Origin: an uncultured Eubacterium sp.
GTDB taxonomy: Bacteria > Bacillota > Clostridia > Lachnospirales > Lachnospiraceae
NCBI GenBank assembly: GCA_910577225.1
Contig: CAJTMV010000025.1
Span: forward strand, 1 to 55,464
Direction of reading: 5' to 3'
Length of the DNA stretch: 55,464 nucleotides
The notes beneath the pieces were generated by a model. That model ran no database searches. It was not told the origin of the DNA and worked only from the letters and a program-made list of their open reading frames with translations. Numbering within the stretch: the stretch's first letter is position 1; every line of letters begins with the position of its first letter. Position numbers and translations under genes: made by a program. Shown piece after piece: positions 43,828 to 53,660 of the stretch.

Positions 43828-45315
43828 ATGAATGTTTCAATTATTTTGTATATTCTTGGAACCGTTTTATGTGTGGAAGGAGTTTTTTTACTGGCGCCTG
43901 TCATTGTCGCGGCGGTCTGTCTGGAAAAAGCGGGTTTTTATTATCTTGCGACTGCGGCGGTCTGTATGGCGGCAGGTCTGGTACTGCGTCTCAGGCATAT
44001 TAAGAGCAAAGTGTTTTATTCCAGAGAAGGATTTCTGGCTGTGACGTTTAGCTGGATTATTTTGAGTATGGCCGGCGCGGCGCCGATGCGCCTGACCGGA
44101 GAATATGCTTCTTATATTGACGCGTTGTTTGATACGATATCCGGATTTACGACGACAGGCGCGAGCGTACTTTCGTCCGTCGAAGAACTGTCGCGCGCAA
44201 CGGCCTTTTGGAGATGCTTTACGCACTGGAGCGGCGGTATGGGCGTGCTTGTTTTTATTATGGCGATTCTGCCGCTGTCCGGCAGCTCGAATATGCATCT
44301 GATGCGGGCGGAAAGTCCGGGGCCGTCGGTCGGAAAGCTGGTGCCGAAGGTCCGGCAGACCGCGGTCATTTTGTATACGATCTACCTGGCGATTACGATA
44401 CTGGAAGTTATCCTGCTGATGCTTGCCGGATTGTCGCTGTATGAGGCGCTGACGCTGTCGTTTTCTACGGTTGGGACCGGCGGATTTGCGCTTTTAAATT
44501 CGAGCATTGCTTCTTACAGCAGGGCGGTGCAGATCATTATTATTATATTTATGCTCTTATGCGCGCTGAACTTTAATACTTATTATCTGCTGCTGATCCG
44601 CAGACCGAAAGATGCGCTGCTGCACAATTCGGAAGTAAAGTGGTTTTTAATCTTTGTATTTGTGTCTGCCGCAGTGATTGCGGTGAATATCCGCGATGGA
44701 TTTCAAAGTCTGGGCGAAGCGTTTCATACGTCGCTGTTTCAGGTGGCGACGCTTGTAAGCAGTACCGGATTTGCGACAGCCGACTATAATTTGTGGCCGG
44801 AACTGTCTAAAACCATTCTGGTTCTGCTGATGTTTATGGGCGCCTGCGCGGGCAGTACCGGGGGCGGATTTAAGGTATCCAGACTGATGATCGTAGCGCG
44901 GGCGGCAAAAAACGAGCTTTTAAATATGATGCATCCAAGAAGTATCAAAAAAGTTATGATCAATGGACGCAGAGTGCCGGATAATGTCGTAAATACCGCG
45001 CTTTGTTATATGACGGTTTATGTATTGATTGTACTTGGTTCCGTACTGCTGATCAGTATTGATAATTTTGATATGACAACAAACTTTACGGCGGTTCTGG
45101 CAACGATGAATAATATCGGGCCAGGGCTTGGAGAGGTAGGGCCGACCGGTAATTTCGGCGGGTTTGGCGCGTTTTCCAAAATCGTACTGATGTGCGATAT
45201 GCTCGTCGGCCGACTGGAACTGTTCCCGGTACTTGCCCTGTTTGCACCGGGCGTATGGAGACTTCCGGCCAGACGCAGCCGCAAAGAGTTTCAAAAACTG
45301 GACGAAACAGAATAA
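43828..45315 (+). CDS. trkH: Trk potassium uptake membrane subunit TrkH
   Basis: Channel-like membrane protein of 495 aa. The filter loops are DTISGFTTTGASVL near residue 97, TLSFSTVGTGGFAL near 212, LVSSTGFATADYN near 308 and the fourth near TMNNIGPGLGEVG at 423. WRCFTHWSGGMGVLVF is a TrkH signature. The C-terminal helix ends with a basic tail. It is paired with TrkA as the second potassium system in this window; the ~40-residue N-terminal extension with extra helices is typical of TrkH rather than KtrB. Confidence 0.92.
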   Translation: MNVSIILYILGTVLCVEGVFLLAPVIVAAVCLEKAGFYYLATAAVCMAAGLVLRLRHIKSKVFYSREGFLAVTFSWIILSMAGAAPMRLTGEYASYIDALFDTISGFTTTGASVLSSVEELSRATAFWRCFTHWSGGMGVLVFIMAILPLSGSSNMHLMRAESPGPSVGKLVPKVRQTAVILYTIYLAITILEVILLMLAGLSLYEALTLSFSTVGTGGFALLNSSIASYSRAVQIIIIIFMLLCALNFNTYYLLLIRRPKDALLHNSEVKWFLIFVFVSAAVIAVNIRDGFQSLGEAFHTSLFQVATLVSSTGFATADYNLWPELSKTILVLLMFMGACAGSTGGGFKVSRLMIVARAAKNELLNMMHPRSIKKVMINGRRVPDNVVNTALCYMTVYVLIVLGSVLLISIDNFDMTTNFTAVLATMNNIGPGLGEVGPTGNFGGFGAFSKIVLMCDMLVGRLELFPVLALFAPGVWRLPARRSRKEFQKLDETE

Positions 45316-45347
45316 TCGCAGGTACAGATGTTTGGGAGGTTGGGAAC

Positions 45348-46703
45348 TTGGAACAGATGACATTATTTGAATCGAATCTGCCGCAGCCGCTGGCAGCGAG
45401 ACTGCGGCCGCAAAGTCTGGATGAATATGTGGGACAGGCGCATCTGCTTGGACCCGGGAAAGTGCTGCGCCGTCTGATTGAAAGCGACCAGATTTCATCC
45501 ATGATCTTTTGGGGACCTCCCGGCGTCGGGAAAACGACGCTGGCCAGAATTATCGCAAATCATACGAAGGCGTCGTTTATCGATTTTTCAGCCGTAACAA
45601 GCGGGATAAAAGAAATCCGTACGGTGATGCAGCAGGCGGAAAACAACCGCAGATATGGAGAAAAAACGATTGTATTTGTGGATGAAATCCACCGATTTAA
45701 TAAGGCGCAGCAGGACGCGTTTCTTCCGTTTGTGGAAAAAGGCAGCATTATTCTGATTGGCGCTACGACAGAAAATCCGTCGTTTGAAATAAACGGCGCT
45801 CTTTTGTCGCGCTGCAAAGTATTTGTGCTGCAGGCGCTTGTGGCAGAGGATATTACGCGTTTGTTAAAGCGTGCGCTTAACGATTCCCGCGGGTTTGGCA
45901 GTCTGAAGATAAAGATGGAGCCGCAGATGTGCGAGGCAATCGCCAGCTTTGCCAATGGAGATGCGCGCACGGCATTGTCAACGCTGGAGATGGTGATTCT
46001 AAACGGCGATACAACCGGCGATACCATTGCAGTCTCCGAAGAGACGCTGGAACAGTGTACGTCCAAAAAGTCCTTATTGTATGATAAAAAAGGAGAAGAG
46101 CATTATAATTTAATCTCTGCGCTTCATAAATCCATGCGCAATTCAGATCCTGACGCTGCGGTATACTGGCTGGCAAGAATGCTGGAGGCTGGAGAGGATC
46201 CGTTATATGTGGCAAGACGTGTGCTCCGGTTTGCCAGCGAGGACGTCGGACTGGCAGATCCGCAGGCAATACAGATCGCAGTGGCAGCGTTTCAGGCCTG
46301 TCATTTTATCGGCATGCCGGAATGCTCGGTACATCTGACACAGGCAGTCGTATATATGTCTCTTGCGCCGAAATCCAATTCTTTGTATATGGCTTATGAA
46401 CATGCGAAACAGGATGCGCTTTTGCAGCTGGCAGAACCGGTCCCGCTTGTGATACGAAACGCGCCGACAACACTGATGCAAAATCTTTCTTACGGAAAGG
46501 GCTATCAGTATGCACACGATGCGGCAGACAGGCTGACCACGATGCAGTGTCTGCCAGACGCTCTTTTAGACAAGGAGTATTATCAGCCGTCAAAACAGGG
46601 AAGGGAAGCCGCGTATCAGGAACGTCTGACGCAGATCAAAGCGTGGAAGCGGGCTGCAGCAGACGCAGATTCTTTGAACGATGCAGGAAAGGAACGGATA
46701 TGA
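45348..46703 (+). CDS. rarA: Replication-associated recombination protein A (AAA ATPase)
   Basis: RarA/MgsA clamp-loader-like ATPase of about 451 aa acting at stalled replication forks. A TTG start at 45348 is chosen from GGGAGGT seven bases upstream; an ATG at 45357 is the alternative. It begins MTLFESNLPQPLAARLRPQSLDEYVGQAHLL. Walker A is GPPGVGKTTLAR near residue 54, Walker B FVDEIHRFN near 110, sensor 1 GATTENPSFE near 140. The C-terminal tetramerisation region (ISALHKSMRNSDPDAAVYWLARML) is intact. It overlaps the following gene by 4 nt. Confidence 0.93.
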   Translation: MEQMTLFESNLPQPLAARLRPQSLDEYVGQAHLLGPGKVLRRLIESDQISSMIFWGPPGVGKTTLARIIANHTKASFIDFSAVTSGIKEIRTVMQQAENNRRYGEKTIVFVDEIHRFNKAQQDAFLPFVEKGSIILIGATTENPSFEINGALLSRCKVFVLQALVAEDITRLLKRALNDSRGFGSLKIKMEPQMCEAIASFANGDARTALSTLEMVILNGDTTGDTIAVSEETLEQCTSKKSLLYDKKGEEHYNLISALHKSMRNSDPDAAVYWLARMLEAGEDPLYVARRVLRFASEDVGLADPQAIQIAVAAFQACHFIGMPECSVHLTQAVVYMSLAPKSNSLYMAYEHAKQDALLQLAEPVPLVIRNAPTTLMQNLSYGKGYQYAHDAADRLTTMQCLPDALLDKEYYQPSKQGREAAYQERLTQIKAWKRAAADADSLNDAGKERI

Positions 46704-47095
46704 GTTACGAGCAGAAACAGATCATTATGATCCTGGAAGACGATGAAGATCTGGCGGAAGGCATCCGTCTGTCTTTAAACAGCAGGGAATTTACGTTCTG
46801 GCTGTGTCGTACGATTGCCGAAGCAGAAGAACTGTTCAGACAGCATCCGTTTGATCTTCTGATTGTGGATATTAATCTGCCGGATGGGAGCGGACTTTCG
46901 TTTTGCAGCCGTATCCGCCGCGTCAGCCGGGTTCCGATCGCGCTGCTGACCGCAAAAGATATGGAGATGGACATTGTGAAAGGACTGGAAAGCGGCGCGG
47001 ACGATTATATTACCAAGCCGTTTAGTCTGATGGTGCTGCGGGCCAGAATACGTGCCTTACTGCGCAGAACTATGGCAGAAGATCACATGGAATAG
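46700..47095 (+). pseudogene. Response regulator reduced to its receiver domain
   Basis: A 131-aa receiver domain with the acidic pair EDDED near residue 13, the phosphorylated aspartate in LLIVDINLPDGSG near 55, the Thr/Ala of LLTAKD near 84 and Lys in YITKPFS near 107. In OmpR-type regulators a winged-helix DNA-binding domain follows ALLRR; here the frame stops after RTMAEDHME. The start overlaps the rarA stop (ATGA). It could be a stand-alone receiver, but two further truncated genes downstream point to deletion inside a regulator-kinase-transporter locus. Confidence 0.75.
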
Positions 47096-47103
47096 ATAAC
47101 GCT

Positions 47104-47544
47104 TTGTCGGTAGGGATCCGCCGTTATTATGCGTCCAAGGCAGAAAAAACATACCGCTGCCTGCTGCAGATCCTGGATGAGTCGCTGCATGGCAATCTGC
47201 TGCAAAATCGATACGACGAATCGATGGATGCCGCGATCGCTGCCCGTTTAAACAGGCTCGTACAGATGACGCAGATGCATCAGCAGGATGCCGAAATGGA
47301 GCGGGATACGGTAAAAGAACTAATCTCTGATATTTCCCATCAGATCCGCACGCCCCTGTCTAATATTATGCTGTACGCCGGACTGCTGAAAGAGCAGCTG
47401 CCTGGGCAGGAGGCCGGGCAGCTGGCAGACAGGATCATAAAGCAGTCCGACAAGCTGGACTTTTTTATGAAGGAGCTGATAAAATCTTCTTATGCAGAGC
47501 AGAAAATGATTACCGTCCGCCCGCAGCGGATTTACGGATACTGA
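47104..47544 (+). pseudogene. Histidine kinase fragment (HisKA only)
   Basis: About 146 residues holding the dimerisation/phosphoacceptor domain: VKELISDISHQIRTPLSNIMLYAGLLKEQL, with the histidine in the ISHQIRTP phrase. The preceding part (YRCLLQILDESLHGNLL...IAARLNRLVQM) is the usual linker of sensor kinases of Bce/Vra-like systems. Both the N-terminal membrane sensor and the C-terminal ATP-binding domain are missing. The frame begins with a TTG at the deletion scar and ends (RIYGY) by frameshift into the permease fragment. Confidence 0.8.
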
Positions 47545-47552
47545 ACCAGACG

Positions 47553-48659
47553 ATGCTTCGGAAAAATGAAAGACAGATTTTTACGGAAGATAAAATATCG
47601 AGACTGTCCGCGTGCGAGGGAGTGAAAACGATTCGCAAGGTATCTTCTGCGGAAATATGGATACCATGGCAGGAGGAAGTTTTTGGAGAATATTACCGCG
47701 CGCTTTATGCGTCCCCGTACAGCCCGGGAGATTATGAGACCGATATGCAAAGATATAAAAACGATGAGACGGACAGCTGGGCCAGAAAGATGTTTGGAAC
47801 ACGTCTGGTTGGTATCGATGAGGCGGGTTTTGAAAAATTAAATGCAAGTCTTGGAAATGTACTTGACCGCCAGGCGTTTGAAAACGGAGAAACAGCCGTA
47901 ACGACGGAGCAGGTTTTCGTAGCGGGAGATTTTGGGATGGCAGGAAAAACCGTGCGATTTTTACTGCCGCAGGGACTGTCTGCGGATACGGAATACAGTA
48001 TCCAAATCGCCGCTGTCGGAACGACCGGCAGCGATCCAAGAAACTTTGCCGGAGGATATACGCCGCAGCTGATTGTGAGTGAAGCATTTGCAGAAAAACT
48101 GCTTGGAGAGACAGTGACAGAGCTGATCGAAACAGACTATACGAAAAGTTTTTCCAGAGAAACAGAGGACGCGATTAAACAAATATTCGCAGATGAAAAA
48201 AAAGTTACCTATACGTCCCGTCTTGACGTTTATGCGTCCATGCGGGAGAACGAACGAAAAATGAAAGTGTTCGGGTATACGATCGCAGGGATTACGGCCG
48301 TACTGGCGCTGCTTAATTATATCAATATGACGGTATCCGGCATCCGCAACCGGGCAGGAGAATTTGCAACGCTTGAAAGTATCGGCATGACGACGAGACA
48401 GACATGCAGACTGCTGTGGCTGGAGGGAGCCGGTTATGGGATCGTTTCGGTCGTATTGTCGCTGGCTCTTGGGATCCCGTTTAGCATTTCGATTTTCCGG
48501 GGCCTGGCAGCCTCCGGTGTTTCTTATGCCGTCCCGTGGATCAGCAGTCTTTTGCTGATTGCATGCGCAATCGCTTTGTGTATGGTCGTACCGATCGTCG
48601 TTTACCGGTCGACACAGAACGAAGGCGTGATGCAGCGGCTGCAAAAAGGCGGGGAATAG
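47553..48659 (+). pseudogene. FtsX-type ABC transporter permease, C-terminal part
   Basis: About 368 residues of a MacB/FtsX-like permease: an extracellular domain, then three membrane helices (VFGYTIAGITAVLALLNYINMT..., GYGIVSVVLSLALGIPFSI, SSLLLIACAIALCMVVPIVVY) with the FtsX motif RAGEFATLESIGMTTRQTCRLLWLEG. The N-terminal helix and first half, and the partner ATPase gene, are missing. In-frame coding sense extends a few codons upstream of the ATG, to about 47538, overlapping the kinase fragment's last codons, which marks the deletion joint. Confidence 0.8.
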
Positions 48660-48787
48660 CCTGAGCAGCTTGGGATGCCGGGAGGATAACGAAAATGAGG
48701 CTGGCTTTGGCAGAAATATCTGCTATAATAAAGACACCGGAAGGAACATGGAAGGAAACCGGAATCAGACAGGAGTGTGATGGTTGG

Positions 48788-50491
48788 ATGGAAGATAGAA
48801 AGAAAAAATTTCCGATTGGGATTGAGGATTTTCAGGAAATCCAGACAGAAGGATTTTACTACGTGGATAAAACGGGATTTATTCAGGAATTGCTTGAAAG
48901 CTGGGGGAAAGTGAATCTTTTTACCCGTCCGCGAAGATTCGGAAAATCGCTGAATATGAGTATGCTGAAATACTTCTTTGATTTGCATACGGATAAATCT
49001 GTTTTTGACAGGCTGAATATTGTAAAAGAGAAAGCGCTTTGCGATACTTATATGGGGAAGTTTCCTGTGATTTCTATCTCGTTGAAAAGTATCCATGCGC
49101 GGTCCTATGCAAAGGCTTTGGAGATGGCGGTACTGATGTTCCAGCATGAAATCGGAAAGTTCCAGTATCTGTTAGAGAGCGAACAGCTTACCTTGTATGA
49201 CAAAGAGATGTATGAACGGCTGCTGCGCAGGGACATACAGGAAGGGACGCTGTGCTATAGTCTAAAGACGCTGTCCGACCTGCTTTATAAACACCATGGG
49301 CGTAAGTCTGTGATTTTGATCGATGAGTACGATGTGCCGCTGGCGAAAGCGTTTGAACAGGGGTATTATGATTCGATGGCGCTGTTTCTCAGAAATTTGT
49401 TTGAACAGACGCTTAAAACAAACGAGAGTATGCAGTTTGCAGTATTGACCGGATGTATGCGGATTTCAAAGGAAAGTATTTTTACCGGACTGAATAATCT
49501 GCGTGTGCTGACGATTGCGGATGCGAGATTTGACGAGCATTTTGGGTTTACCGATAAAGAGGTCAAAGAACTGCTCGGCTATTATGAGTTGTCGGAGTAT
49601 TATGATGCGGTAAAGGAGTGGTATGACGGATACCGGTTCGGAAATACAGAGGTATATTGTCCATGGGATGTTATAAATTATTGTGACGCTCTCCTGGCAG
49701 ACAGAAAAGCGCAGCCGGAAAATTACTGGTCCAATACCAGCAGCAATGACGTCGTAAAGCGCTTTATCCAGAGTGCAGATGCTGGAATAACGAAGCAGGA
49801 AATCGAAAAGCTGATTGCCGGAGAAACGATTCAAAAGGAAATCCGCCAGGATCTGACGTACCAGGATATGTACCGTTCGTCGGATAACCTCTGGAGCGTC
49901 CTTTTTACTACCGGATACCTTACCCAGCGGGAGCGAAGGGATAAGAAAACGTTCTCTCTTGCGATCCCCAATATGGAAATCCGGGAAATTTTTACCGATC
50001 AGATCATGGCTCTTTTCAAAGAGGATGTGCAAAAGAACAAAGACACCGTTATAGCTTTTTGTGCCGCTCTAAAGGAAGGAAACGCGGCGGAAGTAGAGAA
50101 ACGATTTACAGAATTTTTAAAGAAAACCATCAGCATTCGGGATACCTTTGTGAAAAAGCGGCTGAGGGAAAACTTTTATCATGGAATTTTGTTAGGAATT
50201 CTAAGCTGCAATAATGTGTGGATCGTATCGTCCAACCAGGAAACGGGAGATGGTTACAGCGATATTCTGCTTATGATGGAGGACGGGGAGACCGGCGTAG
50301 TGATAGAGGTAAAATATGCGCAGAATGGGGATCTGGATGCAGGATGTCGGGAAGCGCTAAAGCAGATAGAGGATAAAAGGTACGGGGAAGTTCTCCGTGA
50401 CGAGGGAACCGGGCATATTTTAAAGTATGGAATTGCCTGCTATAAGAAACGCTGCAGGGTGGTACTCGCGGATACGGACAAATGCACTTGA
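48788..50491 (+). CDS. DUF1703-type AAA ATPase with C-terminal PD-(D/E)XK nuclease domain
   Basis: Protein of 567 aa beginning MEDRKKKFPIGIEDFQEIQ, the usual start of this family. An upstream ATG at 48695 with a good GGAGG site in the same frame would add 31 atypical residues. Walker A is FTRPRRFGKSLN near residue 45, Walker B SVILIDEYDVPLAKAF near 180. The C-terminal nuclease-like fold contains YSDILLMMEDGETGVVIEVKYA near 500, with Asp and Glu-x-Lys. These AAA_ATPase-like/PDDEXK_9 proteins are abundant, multicopy and strain-variable in gut Clostridia and Bacteroidetes. Their function is not established; a mobile or conflict role is suspected. Confidence 0.85.
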   Translation: MEDRKKKFPIGIEDFQEIQTEGFYYVDKTGFIQELLESWGKVNLFTRPRRFGKSLNMSMLKYFFDLHTDKSVFDRLNIVKEKALCDTYMGKFPVISISLKSIHARSYAKALEMAVLMFQHEIGKFQYLLESEQLTLYDKEMYERLLRRDIQEGTLCYSLKTLSDLLYKHHGRKSVILIDEYDVPLAKAFEQGYYDSMALFLRNLFEQTLKTNESMQFAVLTGCMRISKESIFTGLNNLRVLTIADARFDEHFGFTDKEVKELLGYYELSEYYDAVKEWYDGYRFGNTEVYCPWDVINYCDALLADRKAQPENYWSNTSSNDVVKRFIQSADAGITKQEIEKLIAGETIQKEIRQDLTYQDMYRSSDNLWSVLFTTGYLTQRERRDKKTFSLAIPNMEIREIFTDQIMALFKEDVQKNKDTVIAFCAALKEGNAAEVEKRFTEFLKKTISIRDTFVKKRLRENFYHGILLGILSCNNVWIVSSNQETGDGYSDILLMMEDGETGVVIEVKYAQNGDLDAGCREALKQIEDKRYGEVLRDEGTGHILKYGIACYKKRCRVVLADTDKCT

Positions 50492-50530
50492 ACAATCAGA
50501 ACCATCGGCCAGGCCGGTGGTTCTGATTGT
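50492..50530 (+). terminator. Hairpin after the DUF1703-type gene
   Basis: ACAATCAGAACC and GGTTCTGATTGT form a 12-bp stem around a GGCC-A-GGCC inner stem, right after the stop codon. No T-run follows, so it may work as an RNA-end-protecting or bidirectional structure. Confidence 0.6.
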
Positions 50531-50594
50531 AACTGCAGTCAGGATGCCGGAAGGCAGGCCGTCTGGTCAGCTGCAGCATCTGTTTATTCATAAA

Positions 50595-51380
50595 TTATTT
50601 GATGTATTGTGAAAAAGACTGCGTACCATGATAGTCTGCTCCTGCCACGTACGGACGATTTTCCACATGGGCACTGTAACAGACATCGTGATATTTCAGG
50701 TATACGCAGGGATATTGAAACGATTTTATTTTGCGTGTTTTGGATACGGACTCTGTGACGCTGACACGTTTCGTTTTTCCTGCCGGAATCGTGACGTTTG
50801 CGGCAAGCCAGCGCGGAGTAATTACGGCGTCTTTGGAAGGCGTTTTGTCGCCTTCATACAAAATCTGTGCCTGGCTGATATCAAGACCCTGAATGACAAT
50901 GTCGGAGTCGGTATTGTTTTTATACTTTACCGTAAGCCGGAGCTTACCGCCGGATACTTTTACCGATTTTTTTAATGCCGTAAGTTTTAGAGACGGCAGT
51001 ACTTCCACATCCAGTTTGCCAGTGTCGGAGCCTTTTTTGTAGCGGAGTGTGGTTTTGCCGGTTTTCTGTCCGCTGATTACCCATCCCATCCCCTGATGCA
51101 GCGCGTGTACTTTGGCGATTTTAGTGTCCTTTGAAGTGAGCGAATCGTCGGTGGATGCTGCATCCGGCGAGAAAATAACACTGTCGCAGCCTTCTGGTAT
51201 TTTCACAGATGTAATTTTCACGGTTTTGATGCCCAGATGCTGATCATAAGCGGCTCCGGTGCGAAAGGTGACGCGGTCTTTCGCGTATGATGTAACTGGC
51301 TGCGTCCATGCGCCTGTCTGCGCAGAAGAAATGGCAACAGCTGCGCTTACTACGGCGCATAAAATTTTTTTCTTTAACAT
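50595..51380 (-). CDS. Secreted protein of unknown function
   Basis: Protein of 261 aa with a clear signal peptide (MLKKKILCAVVSAAVAISSAQTG, likely cleaved near residue 26-30). The rest is predicted beta-rich. One region around KIAKVHALHQGMGWVISGQKTGKTTLRYKKGSDTGKLDVEV resembles a bacterial Ig-like (Big_2) domain. A second part has alternating strands (KLRLTVKYKNNTDSDIVIQGLDI...). No catalytic motif is seen. It is expected outside the cell, possibly wall-associated. It follows the yolD gene on the minus strand with a 67-bp gap and an own GGGAGAT ribosome site. Confidence 0.7.
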   Translation of the reverse strand: MLKKKILCAVVSAAVAISSAQTGAWTQPVTSYAKDRVTFRTGAAYDQHLGIKTVKITSVKIPEGCDSVIFSPDAASTDDSLTSKDTKIAKVHALHQGMGWVISGQKTGKTTLRYKKGSDTGKLDVEVLPSLKLTALKKSVKVSGGKLRLTVKYKNNTDSDIVIQGLDISQAQILYEGDKTPSKDAVITPRWLAANVTIPAGKTKRVSVTESVSKTRKIKSFQYPCVYLKYHDVCYSAHVENRPYVAGADYHGTQSFSQYIK

Positions 51381-51447
51381 AGCGATGATCTCCCTTGATT
51401 TTATGATTTTGTCGGAAAGTGTTTCAAAGCTGTTTCCAGGGCTGGTT

Positions 51448-51993
51448 TCATAAGCCTGAATCTCCTTTCTGATCTTTAAAAATTATAGCAGGCGAATCTT
51501 TCTGAAATCTTTCTGAAAAGTGACAGTTTTGACAGGATGATTGGAAACAATGTGCGGTATCCGGACTGTCAGAAAAGGGAGATTCAATTGCGACAATGTC
51601 TTCTACCGGTATTTCCGGATGTTCTTTCAAAAGCAGGGTATGTTTTACGCTATCGATGCCTTTTAGGATGCCGCTGGTATGGAGATAAGAACCGCCGCTT
51701 TTTCGAGGGTCTTTTTGAAAATAGGTGACGGTTACCGTCTGGGGCGGCGTTTGTTTTAAAAGGTGCTGCAGCTTTTGATCTAACTGATTTCTGACAGATT
51801 CATCCAGTTCTGTTTTTTCTTCGGTCACACGTGCCGTTTCCCGAAGCGCCTCCTGATGGCCGGTCAGAGCGGCGAACGGTGAAAACTGCGCGGCGCGTTC
51901 ACTGACCGGCATCTGTGGATGGGAGGTGCTGACAGGATGTGGAAGATCTATGATATCGCTGTAATCGGATGGAAAGTTTTTCGGTTCAGGCAT
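51448..51993 (-). CDS. YolD-like protein
   Basis: Protein of 181 aa. The YolD family core RAAQFSPFAALTGHQEALRETAR lies near residues 33-55, followed by a helical segment and a C-terminal beta region (TVTVTYFQKDPRKSGGSYLHTSGILKGIDSVKHTLLL). The last ~35 residues contain a CFQSSCQNCHF cysteine cluster not usual for the family. YolD-like genes sit beside Y-family polymerases of the UvrX/YqjW type and are thought to act as UmuD-like partners. Here it follows the polymerase gene by 107 bp on the same strand. Confidence 0.82.
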   Translation of the reverse strand: MPEPKNFPSDYSDIIDLPHPVSTSHPQMPVSERAAQFSPFAALTGHQEALRETARVTEEKTELDESVRNQLDQKLQHLLKQTPPQTVTVTYFQKDPRKSGGSYLHTSGILKGIDSVKHTLLLKEHPEIPVEDIVAIESPFSDSPDTAHCFQSSCQNCHFSERFQKDSPAIIFKDQKGDSGL

Positions 51994-52100
51994 TGTGAGA
52001 TATTCCTTTCTATAGAGTTTTCGCAGAGTTTCCGCAGGGTGCGTATGCGTGCTGATGTTTTCCTGTTTGAAAGTTATGCTGCAGCAGACGGCAGGAACGC

Positions 52101-53642
52101 TTATGCTTTGTGGCCGCCGATTAGCTGATTGCGCGTCGTTGCAGTTGCGGCGTCTTCCAGATCGATGCCTCTTAGCACAGCGTTGTTTCCAAATTTTTTC
52201 TTAATATGCAGTACTGCCTGCTGCATTTTCTTTTCCCGTTCGAGTGCTTTTTGGTTCTCTGTTTCCTGTTTTTCCAGTGCGTCATAGTCGGTAAACAGCT
52301 CCAGCTGTTCGAAGGAGGCAGATTTGTCAGCAGACATCGTTTCACTGACGACGCGGGCGGCAGTCAGATACAGACGACGGATCAGCAGCTGTTTATTGAT
52401 GATGTCGTCATACAGGGCACAGACTTCGCGCATCAGCAGTTTTGCGGATGATGTGGCACGGGGCAGGTTTTTGGAACCGTGTGCATGCTTTGGAACACTG
52501 CGCCCGTAATGGTCTGTGGAAACCGGACTCTGGCAGTGCCTGCGCATTCCAGGATCAGACAGATTTACTTTGTCATAGCCGACTGTCAGTACGATCTGGT
52601 CGGTAACGAGCCGTTTGTCAACCAGATCCAGAGCCAGCAGATCGGCCATTTCCTGTACGACGAGTTTTCCTTCTTCATAATGATACGGCCGTGGCAGGAT
52701 CTGGCCGGAACCAATGCTGTTTGACTCTGGCTTGTACGCTTTGATATCTGCAATGGTACAAGGCTCAAAGCCCCAGGCGTGATCGATCAGCAGCTCTGCG
52801 TTTATGCCGAACAGACGGTACAGCAGATCTTCATTATAAAAATCGGTCGGCTTTCCGAGGGAACATCTTGCAATATCTCCCATTGTGTACAGTCCCACTT
52901 CTTCCAGTTTTTTTGCATATCCTCTGCCAACCCGCCAGAAATCGGTAAGCGGCCTGTGATGCCAGAAAAGTTTACGGTAAGACGCTTCGTCCAGCTGCGC
53001 AATACGTGCGCCGCTGCGGTCCGGCGTTGTATGCTTGGCCCCGATATCCATGGCAATTTTACATAAATACAGATTGGTTCCGATTCCTGCCGTCGCGGTA
53101 ATTCCGGTAGCAGATAAAACTTCCTGAATCAGTTTTTGCGCAAGCTGTCTGGCAGAGAGCTGATAAGTATTTAAATAATGGGAGGCATCGATAAATACTT
53201 CGTCGATGGAATACACATGAATGTCTTCGGGTGCGATATATTTTAAGTAAATATTGTAGATTCTGGCGCTGTATTCCATGTAGTATGCCATACGCGGCGG
53301 GGCGGTAATAAAAGAAACGGCCAGTTCCGGCGACTGTTTCAGATCGGTTTCGCAAAACGATTCTCCGGTAAACTGACGTCCCTTCGCGTGCTGCAGACGT
53401 TTCGCGTTGATTTCATGGACACGCTGCGTGACTTCGAACAGTCTTGCGCGCCCGGAGATACCATAAGATTTTAACGACGGCGATACGGCAAGGCAGATCG
53501 TCTTTTGCGTACGACTGGCATCAGCAACGACAAGATGAACGGTCAGCGGATCCAGGCCGCGCTGTACGCATTCGACCGAGGCATAGAAAGATTTCAGGTC
53601 GATGGCGATGTAAACAGGAGAGTTTTGTGTCATGACGGGCAT
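52101..53642 (-). CDS. Y-family DNA polymerase (UvrX/YqjW, UmuC-like)
   Basis: Translesion polymerase of 513 aa. The catalytic metal ligands lie in YIAIDLKSFYASVE near residue 12 and YSIDEVFIDASHYL near 147, the latter being the palm SxDE motif. A helix-hairpin-helix follows (YAKKLEEVGLYTMGDIARCS), then the little-finger domain. The long C-terminus ends with a helical region (YDALEKQETENQKALEREKKMQQAVLHIKKKFG) typical of the UvrX/YqjW branch. With YolD it forms a damage-inducible mutagenesis pair. The upstream DNA has a LexA-like half site next to the promoter, consistent with SOS control. The sequence appears complete. Confidence 0.9.
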   Translation of the reverse strand: MPVMTQNSPVYIAIDLKSFYASVECVQRGLDPLTVHLVVADASRTQKTICLAVSPSLKSYGISGRARLFEVTQRVHEINAKRLQHAKGRQFTGESFCETDLKQSPELAVSFITAPPRMAYYMEYSARIYNIYLKYIAPEDIHVYSIDEVFIDASHYLNTYQLSARQLAQKLIQEVLSATGITATAGIGTNLYLCKIAMDIGAKHTTPDRSGARIAQLDEASYRKLFWHHRPLTDFWRVGRGYAKKLEEVGLYTMGDIARCSLGKPTDFYNEDLLYRLFGINAELLIDHAWGFEPCTIADIKAYKPESNSIGSGQILPRPYHYEEGKLVVQEMADLLALDLVDKRLVTDQIVLTVGYDKVNLSDPGMRRHCQSPVSTDHYGRSVPKHAHGSKNLPRATSSAKLLMREVCALYDDIINKQLLIRRLYLTAARVVSETMSADKSASFEQLELFTDYDALEKQETENQKALEREKKMQQAVLHIKKKFGNNAVLRGIDLEDAATATTRNQLIGGHKA

Positions 53643-53660
53643 TCCTTTCTTTTATTTTGT

